DNA of 46,057 bases. It comes from a virus. Location: IMG/VR virus record IMGVR_UViG_3300034284_001116, positions 1-46,057 of that record; one strand, given 5' to 3'. Numbering within the stretch: position 1 is the first letter of the stretch; the number at the start of each line of letters is the position of its first letter. A program made the position numbers and the translations under genes. This document shows positions 17,809 to 26,209 of this stretch, in pieces. The notes under the pieces were generated by a model. The model did not search any database, was not told where the DNA came from, and worked only from the letters and a program-made list of their open reading frames with translations.

Positions 17809-18761
17809 AAATTTGTTTTGTTAGTCAAAATAGTCACATTGGTAAACTACCTAGAGATTTTGTAAATTGTCGTACTGAATTTGCTTGGCAAATTGCAATT
17901 AATGCCAATCATTATCCAATAGACTACGTTTTAAGTAAATCGTCAATTGGTATACCACGACATGATTTGGTTATAGTAATATTGCCAAAAAAGTTAGAAA
18001 ACTTTGATACTGTCCGATTGTTAGATGTGGTCAAATCTATTGGTAAAAAAGTAACAGTAATGCAAGAAGGTCCGGCTTGGTATTATCAAGATTATAATTA
18101 TACAAATCAAGTTAATTATATCAATTTCCTAAGTTCCATGGATTTTCTGTTAACCCACAATAAAAGTGACATTCCATACTTTAAAGGTATATTTAAAAAA
18201 CCTACATTTAATCTTCAATCGTTAATGATAGAAGATACAGTTAAAAATGTACTACATGAAAATAATGGCATGCCTATTATAGGTGGCAACTTTTGCAGTT
18301 GGTATGGCGGTGTAGACAGTTACTTTGTATCACAAAACTTTAATAAACCTATCTTTATTCCAAGTATGGGGCGCAAGATAGAAAATGAAGATCAATTTCC
18401 AAGTTTACATCACCTACCATATATGATGTGGAATGAGTGGATTAAAACACTCGCCAATTTTAATGTGGGTATACACTTAATGCGCACACATGCGGCAGGT
18501 ACATTCGCTCTCAATTGTGCATATCTAGGTATACCGTGTATAGGATATAAAGGTTTAGATACACAAGAAACTCTACATCCCGATCTGAGTATTAATATAG
18601 GAGATATAGACACAGCAAACAAACTAGCAATAAAACTCCGAGATGACAAAGAGTTTTATAATTACTGTTCAGAAATCGCCAAAGATAATTATAAGTTATT
18701 ATACACAGAAGAAATCTGGTTACAAAAGTGGAATATAATTTATGAACAAATTAAAGACTAA
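17805..18761 (+). CDS. Putative GT-B-like glycosyltransferase
   Basis: A 318-residue protein. FVSQNSHIGKLPRDFVNCRTEFAWQIA at the start and GIHLMRTHAAGTFALNCAYLGIPCIGYKGLDTQETLHPDL late in the chain resemble the two Rossmann halves of GT-B enzymes, the latter standing where the donor-binding loop should be. No E-x7-E motif is present, so the family is uncertain. It overlaps the previous gene by 4 bp and the dehydrogenase by 20 bp. Confidence 0.55.
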   Translation: MKICFVSQNSHIGKLPRDFVNCRTEFAWQIAINANHYPIDYVLSKSSIGIPRHDLVIVILPKKLENFDTVRLLDVVKSIGKKVTVMQEGPAWYYQDYNYTNQVNYINFLSSMDFLLTHNKSDIPYFKGIFKKPTFNLQSLMIEDTVKNVLHENNGMPIIGGNFCSWYGGVDSYFVSQNFNKPIFIPSMGRKIENEDQFPSLHHLPYMMWNEWIKTLANFNVGIHLMRTHAAGTFALNCAYLGIPCIGYKGLDTQETLHPDLSINIGDIDTANKLAIKLRDDKEFYNYCSEIAKDNYKLLYTEEIWLQKWNIIYEQIKD

Positions 18762-19545
18762 AGTAGGCATCGTTGGTTATGGTTATGTAGGCAAAGCATT
18801 TCATAATTTCTTTAAAAGTCATTATGAAGTATTGATATACGATCCGTCGTATATAATGTCATGTACAAAAGAAGAAATCAATAAATGTGATTTAGGCGTA
18901 ATCTGTGTACCTACGCCTGAAAATGCAGACGGTAGTTGTAATACTAGTATTGTGGAAGAAACTGTTAGTTGGCTAACTGCTCCATTGATACTTCTTAAAA
19001 GTACGGTAGAAATTGGTACAACCGATAGGTTAATTAAAACATACAACAAAGAAATTGTATTTAGTCCAGAATTTGCCGGAGAGTCAAAGTATTGGACTCC
19101 TGATGGATTTACAACTGATGTTAAACAGACTCCATTCTTTATTTTTGGCGGTAAAAAAGAATTGTGTTATAAACTGATTGAAATTTATACTCCAATTACA
19201 GGTCCAAGTAAAACATATAGAGTAACCGAACCAATTACCGCTGAAGTTACAAAATATGTTACCAATACTCAGTTAGCTATGAAAGTAGCATATTGTAACG
19301 AAATATACGATCTGTGTGAAAATTTAGGTACCAGTTACTATGAAGTAAGAGATTTATGGTTATTGGATCCACGTACAACTAAATCTCATACAGCTGTATT
19401 TACGGGAGAACGTGGATTTGGCGGAAAATGTTTTCCAAAAGATACCAAAGCAATGGTTAAATTAGGTGAAAAGGTTGGTGTGGATCTTTCAATACTAAAG
19501 ACAGTACTCGACAGCAATGAAAAAATGTTGAAGAAAAATGAATAA
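18742..19545 (+). CDS. UDP-glucose/GDP-mannose dehydrogenase-like protein lacking the C-terminal domain
   Basis: The family oxidises a nucleotide-sugar to its uronic acid with two NAD+. This 267-residue copy has the NAD domain (VGIVGYGYVGKAF, CDLGVICVPTP, LLKSTVEIGTT), the central dimer domain with the conserved lysine and NE pair (EVTKYVTN, KVAYCNEI), and the catalytic cysteine in FGGKCFPKDTKAM. It then stops. The UDP-binding third domain of full enzymes (usually about 390-450 residues) is absent, and no other ORF nearby supplies it. The start at 18742 overlaps the previous gene by 20 bp. Confidence 0.85.
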   Translation: MNKLKTKVGIVGYGYVGKAFHNFFKSHYEVLIYDPSYIMSCTKEEINKCDLGVICVPTPENADGSCNTSIVEETVSWLTAPLILLKSTVEIGTTDRLIKTYNKEIVFSPEFAGESKYWTPDGFTTDVKQTPFFIFGGKKELCYKLIEIYTPITGPSKTYRVTEPITAEVTKYVTNTQLAMKVAYCNEIYDLCENLGTSYYEVRDLWLLDPRTTKSHTAVFTGERGFGGKCFPKDTKAMVKLGEKVGVDLSILKTVLDSNEKMLKKNE

Positions 19546-20302
19546 AAATTGCATAGTAATGGTTGCTATTCAGGACGAAGCTTCTAAATATGATCATCAA
19601 AAATACTTTGAGGTTTCAAAACAATGTTGGCAGTCTTATTGTAAAAAGCATAACATAGATTTTATAGTAGTTGATAAAAAATTACCGAACGTAAAATTTT
19701 GTGTTTGGCACAAAGAATTTGTTTTTGATTTTATAGGAGATAAATATGAAAAAATTGCATTAGTAGATTTTGATACAATGGTTAATTGGAACGCTCCTAA
19801 TTTTTTCGAATTATATGATGACGAATTCTGCGGAGTTTTGGAAAATGAAAGTTTATTCTGGATTCAGAATAGTTTAAATGCGTTCAAAAACAGTTTTGAT
19901 GAATTAAAGAATGTAGATATAACTTTATCGGAATATATAAACGGAGGCATTTTATTCTTTAACAAATCTCACAAAAATTTCTTCGAAAAATTAAAGGAAT
20001 TTTATATAACAAATAAATCTACATTTGATAACTGGAACATTCCTAACACAGGAAAAGAACAAACTATATTGAATCTATATCTTAAAAAAGAAGGAATTAA
20101 AAAGAAATATTTGGATTTTAGGTTTAATACGATGCGATTGATTAAGAATGATTGGTTACATCATAACTGGCAGATAAATGAAGATAAAACTCCATTTTTT
20201 ATTAAATACTCATATATTTGGCACTTCACGGGATGTTCTATAGAAGAACGTACAAATCTAATGACAAGTATATGGCAACAAACCAAACATCTATATGCAT
20301 AA
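19538..20302 (+). CDS. GT8-like GT-A glycosyltransferase, tandem copy 1
   Basis: A 254-residue enzyme. The DxD motif is in KIALVDFDTMVNWNAPNFFEL, and EYINGGILFFNKSHKNFFEKLKEFY and GKEQTILNLYLKKE match the acceptor and conserved acidic segments of glycogenin-like transferases. A late WHFTGCS supplies the usual histidine. It resembles the next gene product along its whole length, so the two arose by duplication. Overlaps of 8 bp on both sides. Confidence 0.8.
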   Translation: MNKNCIVMVAIQDEASKYDHQKYFEVSKQCWQSYCKKHNIDFIVVDKKLPNVKFCVWHKEFVFDFIGDKYEKIALVDFDTMVNWNAPNFFELYDDEFCGVLENESLFWIQNSLNAFKNSFDELKNVDITLSEYINGGILFFNKSHKNFFEKLKEFYITNKSTFDNWNIPNTGKEQTILNLYLKKEGIKKKYLDFRFNTMRLIKNDWLHHNWQINEDKTPFFIKYSYIWHFTGCSIEERTNLMTSIWQQTKHLYA

Positions 20303-21044
20303 TGTAGTATATATAATCAACATAGAAACAGATAGAAAACCGGGTAGAACAACTCCATATAAGTATGGAATCGAATCATGGAGAAGGTGGTGCCAAAAAA
20401 ATAATGCTAAATTAGTTGTTCTTGATCAAGCCATTCTTCCATATGAAGATCTTAGACCAAATTGGCACAAAGTGTTTATATTCGATTTATTGGAACAGTC
20501 AAACATTGAAGTTAACAAAATAATTATAGTTGATGCTGATACAATTGTACATCCAGACTCTCCTAATTTTTTTGAAATGGACGATGGTAAATTCTGTGTA
20601 GTTCCTAATATAGGATCATACGATTGGATTTTTAGAAGCGTGGAGAACTATAAAAAACACATATTCAACGATTATAATTTTGATGTTACTAAATATTTTA
20701 ACTCTGGATTTATGATTTTGAATAAAAATCACAAAGGGTTTTTCGAAAAAGTTAAACGATTCTACTTTTCAAATAAAGACAATCTGGTAAAGATGCAAGA
20801 AACATTTTTTACAGGTACAGATCAACCCGTATTAAATTTCATGTGTCAAATCGAAAATATAAACATGAAGTTTCTACCATATGAATTTAATATGCAAGAC
20901 CTTCATAGAAGAGAAGGACTAACATCGGATATGCCCTATATTAACTTAGGTTATATTTATCATTTCAACGCAATTCCCAATAACAAAGATAACAACCAAA
21001 CAATTTATTGGATGGAGAAAACGTTTAAATCTTTGTATGAGTAA
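20295..21044 (+). CDS. GT8-like GT-A glycosyltransferase, tandem copy 2
   Basis: A 249-residue paralogue of the preceding gene product. Shared blocks are the DxD segment (KIIIVDADTIVHPDSPNFFEM), YFNSGFMILNKNHKGFFEKVKRFY, GTDQPVLNFMC and YIYHFNA. Divergence is large outside these blocks, so the two probably differ in donor or acceptor. It overlaps both neighbours by 8 bp and was retained in the operon, which argues for function. Confidence 0.8.
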   Translation: MHNVVYIINIETDRKPGRTTPYKYGIESWRRWCQKNNAKLVVLDQAILPYEDLRPNWHKVFIFDLLEQSNIEVNKIIIVDADTIVHPDSPNFFEMDDGKFCVVPNIGSYDWIFRSVENYKKHIFNDYNFDVTKYFNSGFMILNKNHKGFFEKVKRFYFSNKDNLVKMQETFFTGTDQPVLNFMCQIENINMKFLPYEFNMQDLHRREGLTSDMPYINLGYIYHFNAIPNNKDNNQTIYWMEKTFKSLYE

Positions 21045-22011
21045 TTATCTTAAAAACATAGACGGTAACCCAGAATTTGGATGTGAATTAGCATGCACTC
21101 TTCCATATACATACTATTTACATAAACATGGAAAACTAGGATCTATCAATACCGTCGTTGGAATGAAACCGTTTTATTTTTTTACAGATAAAGTATATGA
21201 AGTATATAAAAATAGATCGGTTGATAATTTGAAATCTCTTAAAGATATACCCAATAAATGGATACATCATAATGCACTAGCCATTACTGGAAAAGATTAT
21301 AATGAACTTAATCATGAAGAACAATTGAAAGTAAACGGAGTATTAGATTATAGAGAATGGATTGCTCCTCCTATTAAATCTTATTATTCTACTAATAACG
21401 ATATAGATCTAAACAAAAAGTTTATTGTTATTTGTAATAGATTTAATATGGAACATGGAAGATTTCCATTTGGATACTTTGACATAAATTTATTACAAGA
21501 TACATTTGACTATTTAAGATCTAAAGGATATGTTGTAATTTATAAACGACCAGACAACAAAGAGTTTCCATTAGATTTGAATGAACAAATGGGAATCGAT
21601 AAAGATATAATAAATAAATATGGAATCAAAGCATTAGACTCAAATGGTAATGTAATCGACGATAAACAATTATGTAAATTATATGATGATGTATATCTAT
21701 TTGAAGACATTCACGCTTTATATCCTCATCTTAGTTATAATGAATTTCAATTAAAATTATTTTCTAAATCAGATGGATTTATATCTATGGGCGGGGGCAA
21801 TACGATTCTGAGTTGTTATTTTGAAGTACCTGTTATTTCTTACATAACCACTAGTAAAGAATTAAGAGATAATTACTTTAATGAAAATTCTTATTATAGA
21901 AAACTATCAAATTGTGACGTATATCCTATAAGAGATCCTGAAAAAGAAATTGAAAAAAGAGGTTTTAGAAATTATAATCAATTAGTTGACACAATACAAA
22001 AGGTATTCTAA
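21037..22011 (+). CDS. Unassigned protein of the sugar cluster, possibly GT-B-like
   Basis: A 324-residue protein with no firm family. Features that recall a GT-B enzyme are the mid-chain FIVICNRFNMEHGRFPFGYFD, LRSKGYVVIYKRPDN (start of a second Rossmann half) and FSKSDGFISMGGGNTILSCYFEVPVISYIT, which looks like a donor-binding glycine loop. It overlaps its neighbours by 8 bp and 1 bp (TAATG). A glycosyl- or fucosyltransferase role is possible but unproven. Confidence 0.5.
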   Translation: MSNYLKNIDGNPEFGCELACTLPYTYYLHKHGKLGSINTVVGMKPFYFFTDKVYEVYKNRSVDNLKSLKDIPNKWIHHNALAITGKDYNELNHEEQLKVNGVLDYREWIAPPIKSYYSTNNDIDLNKKFIVICNRFNMEHGRFPFGYFDINLLQDTFDYLRSKGYVVIYKRPDNKEFPLDLNEQMGIDKDIINKYGIKALDSNGNVIDDKQLCKLYDDVYLFEDIHALYPHLSYNEFQLKLFSKSDGFISMGGGNTILSCYFEVPVISYITTSKELRDNYFNENSYYRKLSNCDVYPIRDPEKEIEKRGFRNYNQLVDTIQKVF

Positions 22012-22940
22012 TGAAAGATAAAAAAATATTTATAACAGGAGGCGCCGGTTTTCTAGGAAAATATATAGTTAAACGTTATTACAATGACAATGAAATCACT
22101 ATATTCAGTAGAGATGAGGCCAAACATTATTATCTCAAAAAACAGTTTCCAAAAATTAACTGCATCATAGGAGATGTGCGCAATTATGATTTGTTAAAAA
22201 GATCCAGTAAAAATCATAACATCGGAATATTTGCGGCTAGTTTAAAACAAATTGAAGCTGTCGATCAAAATGTTGAAGAAGGTCTAAACGTAATTGTACA
22301 CGGCGCAATTAATAGTAGAAGAATATCCGAAGAGAACAATTTTGAAGCATCTTGTTTCGTTTCGTCAGACAAAAGTAGATCAGCAACTACATTGTATGGA
22401 TCTATGAAATTTGTAGCTGGAGAAAGTTTCATAGTAAACGCGGATAAAAGTCACATTAGATTGAGTACAGCAATATATGGAAACGTTTTAAACTCAACTG
22501 GAAGTATTATTCCTTTGATATGGAATGCTATACATAACAATTATAGTTTGAAGTTGTATTCCAAAGAAATGACAAGATTCATGATTACAGTTGATCAAGC
22601 TATAGATCTAATAGAAGAAGGACTAAAAGTAAGTGGATATAATATAATTCCTAATGTAAACAGTTTTAAAATTGAAGATCTATTTGAACTTTATAAAGAA
22701 CTATTTGGATTACAGTATACAATAGATGTTCCTAGAATATCTGAAAAGATACACGAAATTATGGTTTCCAATGAGGAACAATCTAGAATAAAGCAAGTAG
22801 ATGATTACTACTATATGCATTATAAGAACACATTTAATGAAGTTTCATTTGTTAATAATGAATATTCTAGTAAAGACGTATGTGCTACCCGTGAAGAATT
22901 GAACACGATGTTACAAAAATTTAATTATTTCAAATCATGA
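22011..22940 (+). CDS. UDP-sugar 4,6-dehydratase (PseB/CapE/FnlA-like SDR)
   Basis: A 309-residue SDR of the polysaccharide-biosynthesis type. FITGGAGFLGKYIVKRY binds the cofactor, and GDVRNYDLL, AASLKQIEA, SSDKSRSATTLYGSMKFVAGE (catalytic Y-x3-K) and MTRFMITVDQA match PseB/CapE/FnlA enzymes. These remove water from UDP-GlcNAc or a related sugar to give a 4-keto-6-deoxy intermediate, some with C5 epimerisation. The next gene encodes a matching reductase, overlapping by 4 bp. The likely product is a 6-deoxy amino sugar; substrate inferred from the family. Confidence 0.88.
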   Translation: MKDKKIFITGGAGFLGKYIVKRYYNDNEITIFSRDEAKHYYLKKQFPKINCIIGDVRNYDLLKRSSKNHNIGIFAASLKQIEAVDQNVEEGLNVIVHGAINSRRISEENNFEASCFVSSDKSRSATTLYGSMKFVAGESFIVNADKSHIRLSTAIYGNVLNSTGSIIPLIWNAIHNNYSLKLYSKEMTRFMITVDQAIDLIEEGLKVSGYNIIPNVNSFKIEDLFELYKELFGLQYTIDVPRISEKIHEIMVSNEEQSRIKQVDDYYYMHYKNTFNEVSFVNNEYSSKDVCATREELNTMLQKFNYFKS

Positions 22941-23716
22941 AAATATTAGTACTAGGTCATAATGGAATGTTGGGTCATATGGTTGTAAAATATCTTAAGA
23001 CTCAAAATGAAGATGTTGTTACTACCGATTTAAAGTGGGAAACAGAAGAATTTAAGCAGTTTATTACGGACTCAAAGTGTGAATATTTAATAAATTGCAT
23101 CGGAAGTATTCCACAAAAAAAACCAACTTGGGATCAATATAAGTCTATCAATATATTACTTCCAAATTTCTTGGCAGATAATTTTAGTGGAAAAATAATT
23201 CACCCTACCACAGATTGTGAGTTTGATGGTAAAATATCAGAATATTCTTTCTATTCATCACAAGAACCCGCTACGGCATTAGACGATTATGGCATATCAA
23301 AAGCATACACATCTGTGTTTTTAAAAACAAAAAATAATGTAAAACAAATACGCACTTCTATCATAGGACCAGAATTATATAATAAAGTATCATTGATGGA
23401 GTGGTTCTTTAAACAAAATGAAAATGTAAATGGGTATGCAAATCATTTTTGGAATGGAATAACAACTTTAGAATGGACAAAACAAGCTCGTAAAATTATT
23501 AATAATTGGAATGAGTATAATCAAGTAACTCAACTAGGCACAGATAAAACAAACAAATATGAATTGCTGTGTTTAATAAATAAAATATTTGAAACTAAGA
23601 AAAATATAATATCTATTAATGTAGATACAGTAAATAAATGTCTGAAGACCGATTACGCTATACAATCCTTAGAAAATCAACTCATAGAATTAAAAAAGTT
23701 TTATTATGAAAATTAG
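22937..23716 (+). CDS. RmlD/CapF-like NAD(P)H-dependent sugar reductase
   Basis: A 259-residue SDR of the dTDP-4-dehydrorhamnose reductase type. VLGHNGMLGHMVVKYL is the cofactor loop, LINCIGSIPQKKP is the family segment with the conserved asparagine, HPTTDCEFDG contains the catalytic threonine region, and the Y-x3-K pair is in DDYGISKAY. RTSIIGPEL follows. It lacks the cupin domain of staphylococcal CapF. Coupled to the 4,6-dehydratase gene, it should reduce the 4-keto-6-deoxy intermediate. The 3' end overlaps the next gene by 11 bp. Confidence 0.85.
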   Translation: MKILVLGHNGMLGHMVVKYLKTQNEDVVTTDLKWETEEFKQFITDSKCEYLINCIGSIPQKKPTWDQYKSINILLPNFLADNFSGKIIHPTTDCEFDGKISEYSFYSSQEPATALDDYGISKAYTSVFLKTKNNVKQIRTSIIGPELYNKVSLMEWFFKQNENVNGYANHFWNGITTLEWTKQARKIINNWNEYNQVTQLGTDKTNKYELLCLINKIFETKKNIISINVDTVNKCLKTDYAIQSLENQLIELKKFYYEN

Positions 23717-24908
23717 TTTTATCCAACCAAGCAGAAACAACCTAAAATATCTTAAATGGAGTTACGATGCTATTCGTAAAAATTTAAGTCACAAAGAACA
23801 TGAAATCTGTATTGCGGATGACTTTAGTAATGACGGTACATTGGAATGGTGTAAAGAAATATCACAAAAGGATCCGTACTTTAAATTCATCCGCAATGAA
23901 GGTCCGACCAGATTGGGACACACAATTCTATATGATCGTCTTATAAATGAAGTAGCTACTAACGATGTGGTAATGATCTATCACGCTGACATGTATGCTT
24001 GTCCTAACTTCGATAAATACGTAGAAAAGTATATTCAACCAGGTACTATTGTTAGTCTTACCCGCATCGAACCACCGTTGCACCCTCCAGGTCCAGAAAA
24101 GATTGTACAAGCCTTCGGTACCGAGCCAGAAGAGTTTAATGAAGCTGCTTTATTGAAATGGTTTAATGATACCCGTCTGACAAGAAAAGATAAAACTACA
24201 GAAGGAATCTTTGCGCCATGGGCACTTTATAAGAGCGATTTCCAATCCATAGGTGGTCACGACGACCTATATGCTCCTCAAAGTAAAGAAGATAGCGATA
24301 TATTCAATCGTTTTCTATTGAAAGGTTACAAGTTTGTACAAACATGGGAAGGATGTGTATATCATATGACCTGTAGAGGCAGTAGATACAATCCAACACT
24401 AACAACAGTTGGTAAAGAAAGCGACGAATGGTTAACACAAAATAATCGTAGTGCTAGAAATTTTATTCGTAAATGGGGACATTTCGTTAAGCACAATGAC
24501 ACAATGAAACCAATTGTGCCAAGTAGATATGATGTTGGATTTGTTGTACGTAACTGTGATGAATATAAACTTGCTCTATTAGAACCATGGTGTGATACGA
24601 TTTACACAGATGTTCCGTATGACAGATATATTCAAGCTGAACAAAAGAACACAAAATTTGATATAAAGAAGAAATTAAAAAGATACGAAGATCGAAAAAC
24701 TAATGATATTGTCATTGAATTCGATGCTGGTAAATTAACCAATCAAAGCTTTGAGTTCTTCAACATGTTACAGTTAATGTTGGAAGATAGCGGCGTTGTA
24801 GGTGAATTAGAATATGACATTTTCAAAGTAAAAATAAATAATCTGAATAATTATAGCAAAGATTTAATTGATATTAATACCATTTGGTATAAAAATAAAT
24901 TATCATAA
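23706..24908 (+). CDS. GT2-family glycosyltransferase with C-terminal extension
   Basis: A 400-residue protein. The GT-A domain shows FIQPSRNNLKYLKWSYDAI, EICIADDFSNDGTLEW (nucleotide-binding acidic residues), MIYHADMYACPNF (metal site) and QSKEDSDIFNRFLLKGY (ED catalytic region). After about residue 270 comes an extra domain (RYDVGFVVRNCDEYKLALLEPWCD, EFDAGKLTNQSFEFFNML) that is not part of a standard GT2 enzyme. Codon use is less AT-rich than in the preceding genes, like the genes at 8401-11941. Followed by a TAATATG junction. Confidence 0.87.
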   Translation: MKISFIQPSRNNLKYLKWSYDAIRKNLSHKEHEICIADDFSNDGTLEWCKEISQKDPYFKFIRNEGPTRLGHTILYDRLINEVATNDVVMIYHADMYACPNFDKYVEKYIQPGTIVSLTRIEPPLHPPGPEKIVQAFGTEPEEFNEAALLKWFNDTRLTRKDKTTEGIFAPWALYKSDFQSIGGHDDLYAPQSKEDSDIFNRFLLKGYKFVQTWEGCVYHMTCRGSRYNPTLTTVGKESDEWLTQNNRSARNFIRKWGHFVKHNDTMKPIVPSRYDVGFVVRNCDEYKLALLEPWCDTIYTDVPYDRYIQAEQKNTKFDIKKKLKRYEDRKTNDIVIEFDAGKLTNQSFEFFNMLQLMLEDSGVVGELEYDIFKVKINNLNNYSKDLIDINTIWYKNKLS

Positions 24909-24909
24909 T

Positions 24910-25557
24910 ATGACTGAATTTAATTGGAATTGGGACATTTACAATACTGATAAAAATATGTCAGGACATGGATACAATCTGGCATATGATCGATTTCTAT
25001 TATTAAATCGTATGAATATACAAAAAGTAATGGAGATCGGTACCAGAAAAGGTAGTATAGATCTTTGGTTGGAATATTTTCCTAATTGCAAATTGTTTGG
25101 GATTGACATTATTGATCCAAATTATATTTCCGACAGATTTATTTATGAAAATATAAATCAAGGAAATATATCACATTGGGAATCTTTTATAAAAAAGCAC
25201 GGATCTAATTTCGATGTAATAATTGATGACGGACCACATACAACTCCGGAACAACTAATATCATTTAATGTGATGTTTAGTGCATTAAAATCAGGAGGGA
25301 TGTATATAGTCGAAGATTTACATTGTACAGAACCGTATGATAAAAATTATATGAAATTTAGAAATGGATGTGATTATTCGTTTTTAGATATATTAAAAGA
25401 ATTTAAAGAAAATAAGTACGCAAAAAATAGTTATATCTCTAATTTAGAATCTTTAAAAACAATGATTTCGGAAATCGTCATACTCAAGTCTGAGAGAAAT
25501 CGGTGGCCTTCATTTATGGGCGAACCATCTGAAATAGTATTTATAATAAAAAAATGA
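24910..25557 (+). CDS. Class I SAM-dependent methyltransferase (sugar O-methyltransferase-like)
   Basis: A 215-residue enzyme starting at the ATG at 24910 just after the previous stop; an upstream in-frame start at 24868 would overlap the previous gene. MEIGTRKGSIDLWLEYF is motif I, LFGIDIIDPN motif II, VIIDDGPHTTPEQLISF the metal/substrate strand and GGMYIVEDLHCTE the next. This matches macrocin/rhamnosyl O-methyltransferase-like proteins that act on sugars. It overlaps the following membrane protein gene by 4 bp. Confidence 0.82.
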   Translation: MTEFNWNWDIYNTDKNMSGHGYNLAYDRFLLLNRMNIQKVMEIGTRKGSIDLWLEYFPNCKLFGIDIIDPNYISDRFIYENINQGNISHWESFIKKHGSNFDVIIDDGPHTTPEQLISFNVMFSALKSGGMYIVEDLHCTEPYDKNYMKFRNGCDYSFLDILKEFKENKYAKNSYISNLESLKTMISEIVILKSERNRWPSFMGEPSEIVFIIKK

Positions 25558-25931
25558 ACTTGACCGATTTTAACATACCTCTTATTTTTTATACCACATT
25601 TATAATGGTAGTTTGGTTTGAAAGTGATATAGTTCAAACCATCTCAAAACTAATCAATATACGTGGTTTATTAAAAATACCAGAGTTTGAGAAGTACAAA
25701 TTAGAAGTAGATATCATGTCTACTTATCCTAACTTTTTATATGAAAATTACCCGGGTTATTTAACTAAGTTACTTAGTTGTCCAATATGTTTGTGTTTTT
25801 GGACAACTTTAATTGGGGTAAATATACTAACATTTTTATTTGGATACCAACAATGGTTTTCTCTATTAATGTTGCCAATTAATTATATTTGTTCTCTTAC
25901 TATTTATTTGGTAATAAGAAAATTGTTATGA
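25554..25931 (+). CDS. Small membrane protein with CPICLCFW motif (DUF1360-like)
   Basis: A 125-residue protein with an N-terminal hydrophobic segment (IPLIFYTTFIMVVWF) and two more near the C-terminus (FWTTLIGVNILTFLFG and LLMLPINYICSLTIYLVI). A CPICLCFW motif stands just before the second, as in small phage membrane proteins of the DUF1360 type. Function unknown. ATGA overlaps on both sides make it part of the end of the plus-strand operon. Confidence 0.7.
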   Translation: MNLTDFNIPLIFYTTFIMVVWFESDIVQTISKLINIRGLLKIPEFEKYKLEVDIMSTYPNFLYENYPGYLTKLLSCPICLCFWTTLIGVNILTFLFGYQQWFSLLMLPINYICSLTIYLVIRKLL

Positions 25932-26209
25932 ATATAGGAAGTTATCAAGCGCTTATAAATTTATTAGGATCTGACAACATTGTTTCAATAGACAGATTAA
26001 AAGACTGTCTAACAGGATTAAATAAAATCTGCAATTGCCAGAAACAAAGAAAAAATCAGAAGCAAGAAGAGTGTAATACATTATACATCAATTTTGTGTC
26101 TTCTCATGCTTCTGATTTAGTTAGCTATTTTAGAACAAAAACTGCCGATGATGAAATCATATTCTCCTACGGTAGCAATCATGTAATAAAAACAATTAAA
26201 TTACGTTAA
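25928..26209 (+). CDS. Hypothetical protein at the end of the sugar operon
   Basis: A 93-residue protein from the ATG at 25928, which overlaps the previous stop. It contains CLTGLNKICNCQKQRKNQKQEEC, a cysteine- and lysine-rich stretch that could bind metal, but the spacing fits no known motif. Last plus-strand gene of the block: its 3' end overlaps the convergent dNMP kinase gene by 14 bp. Function not recognised. Confidence 0.65.
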   Translation: MNIGSYQALINLLGSDNIVSIDRLKDCLTGLNKICNCQKQRKNQKQEECNTLYINFVSSHASDLVSYFRTKTADDEIIFSYGSNHVIKTIKLR

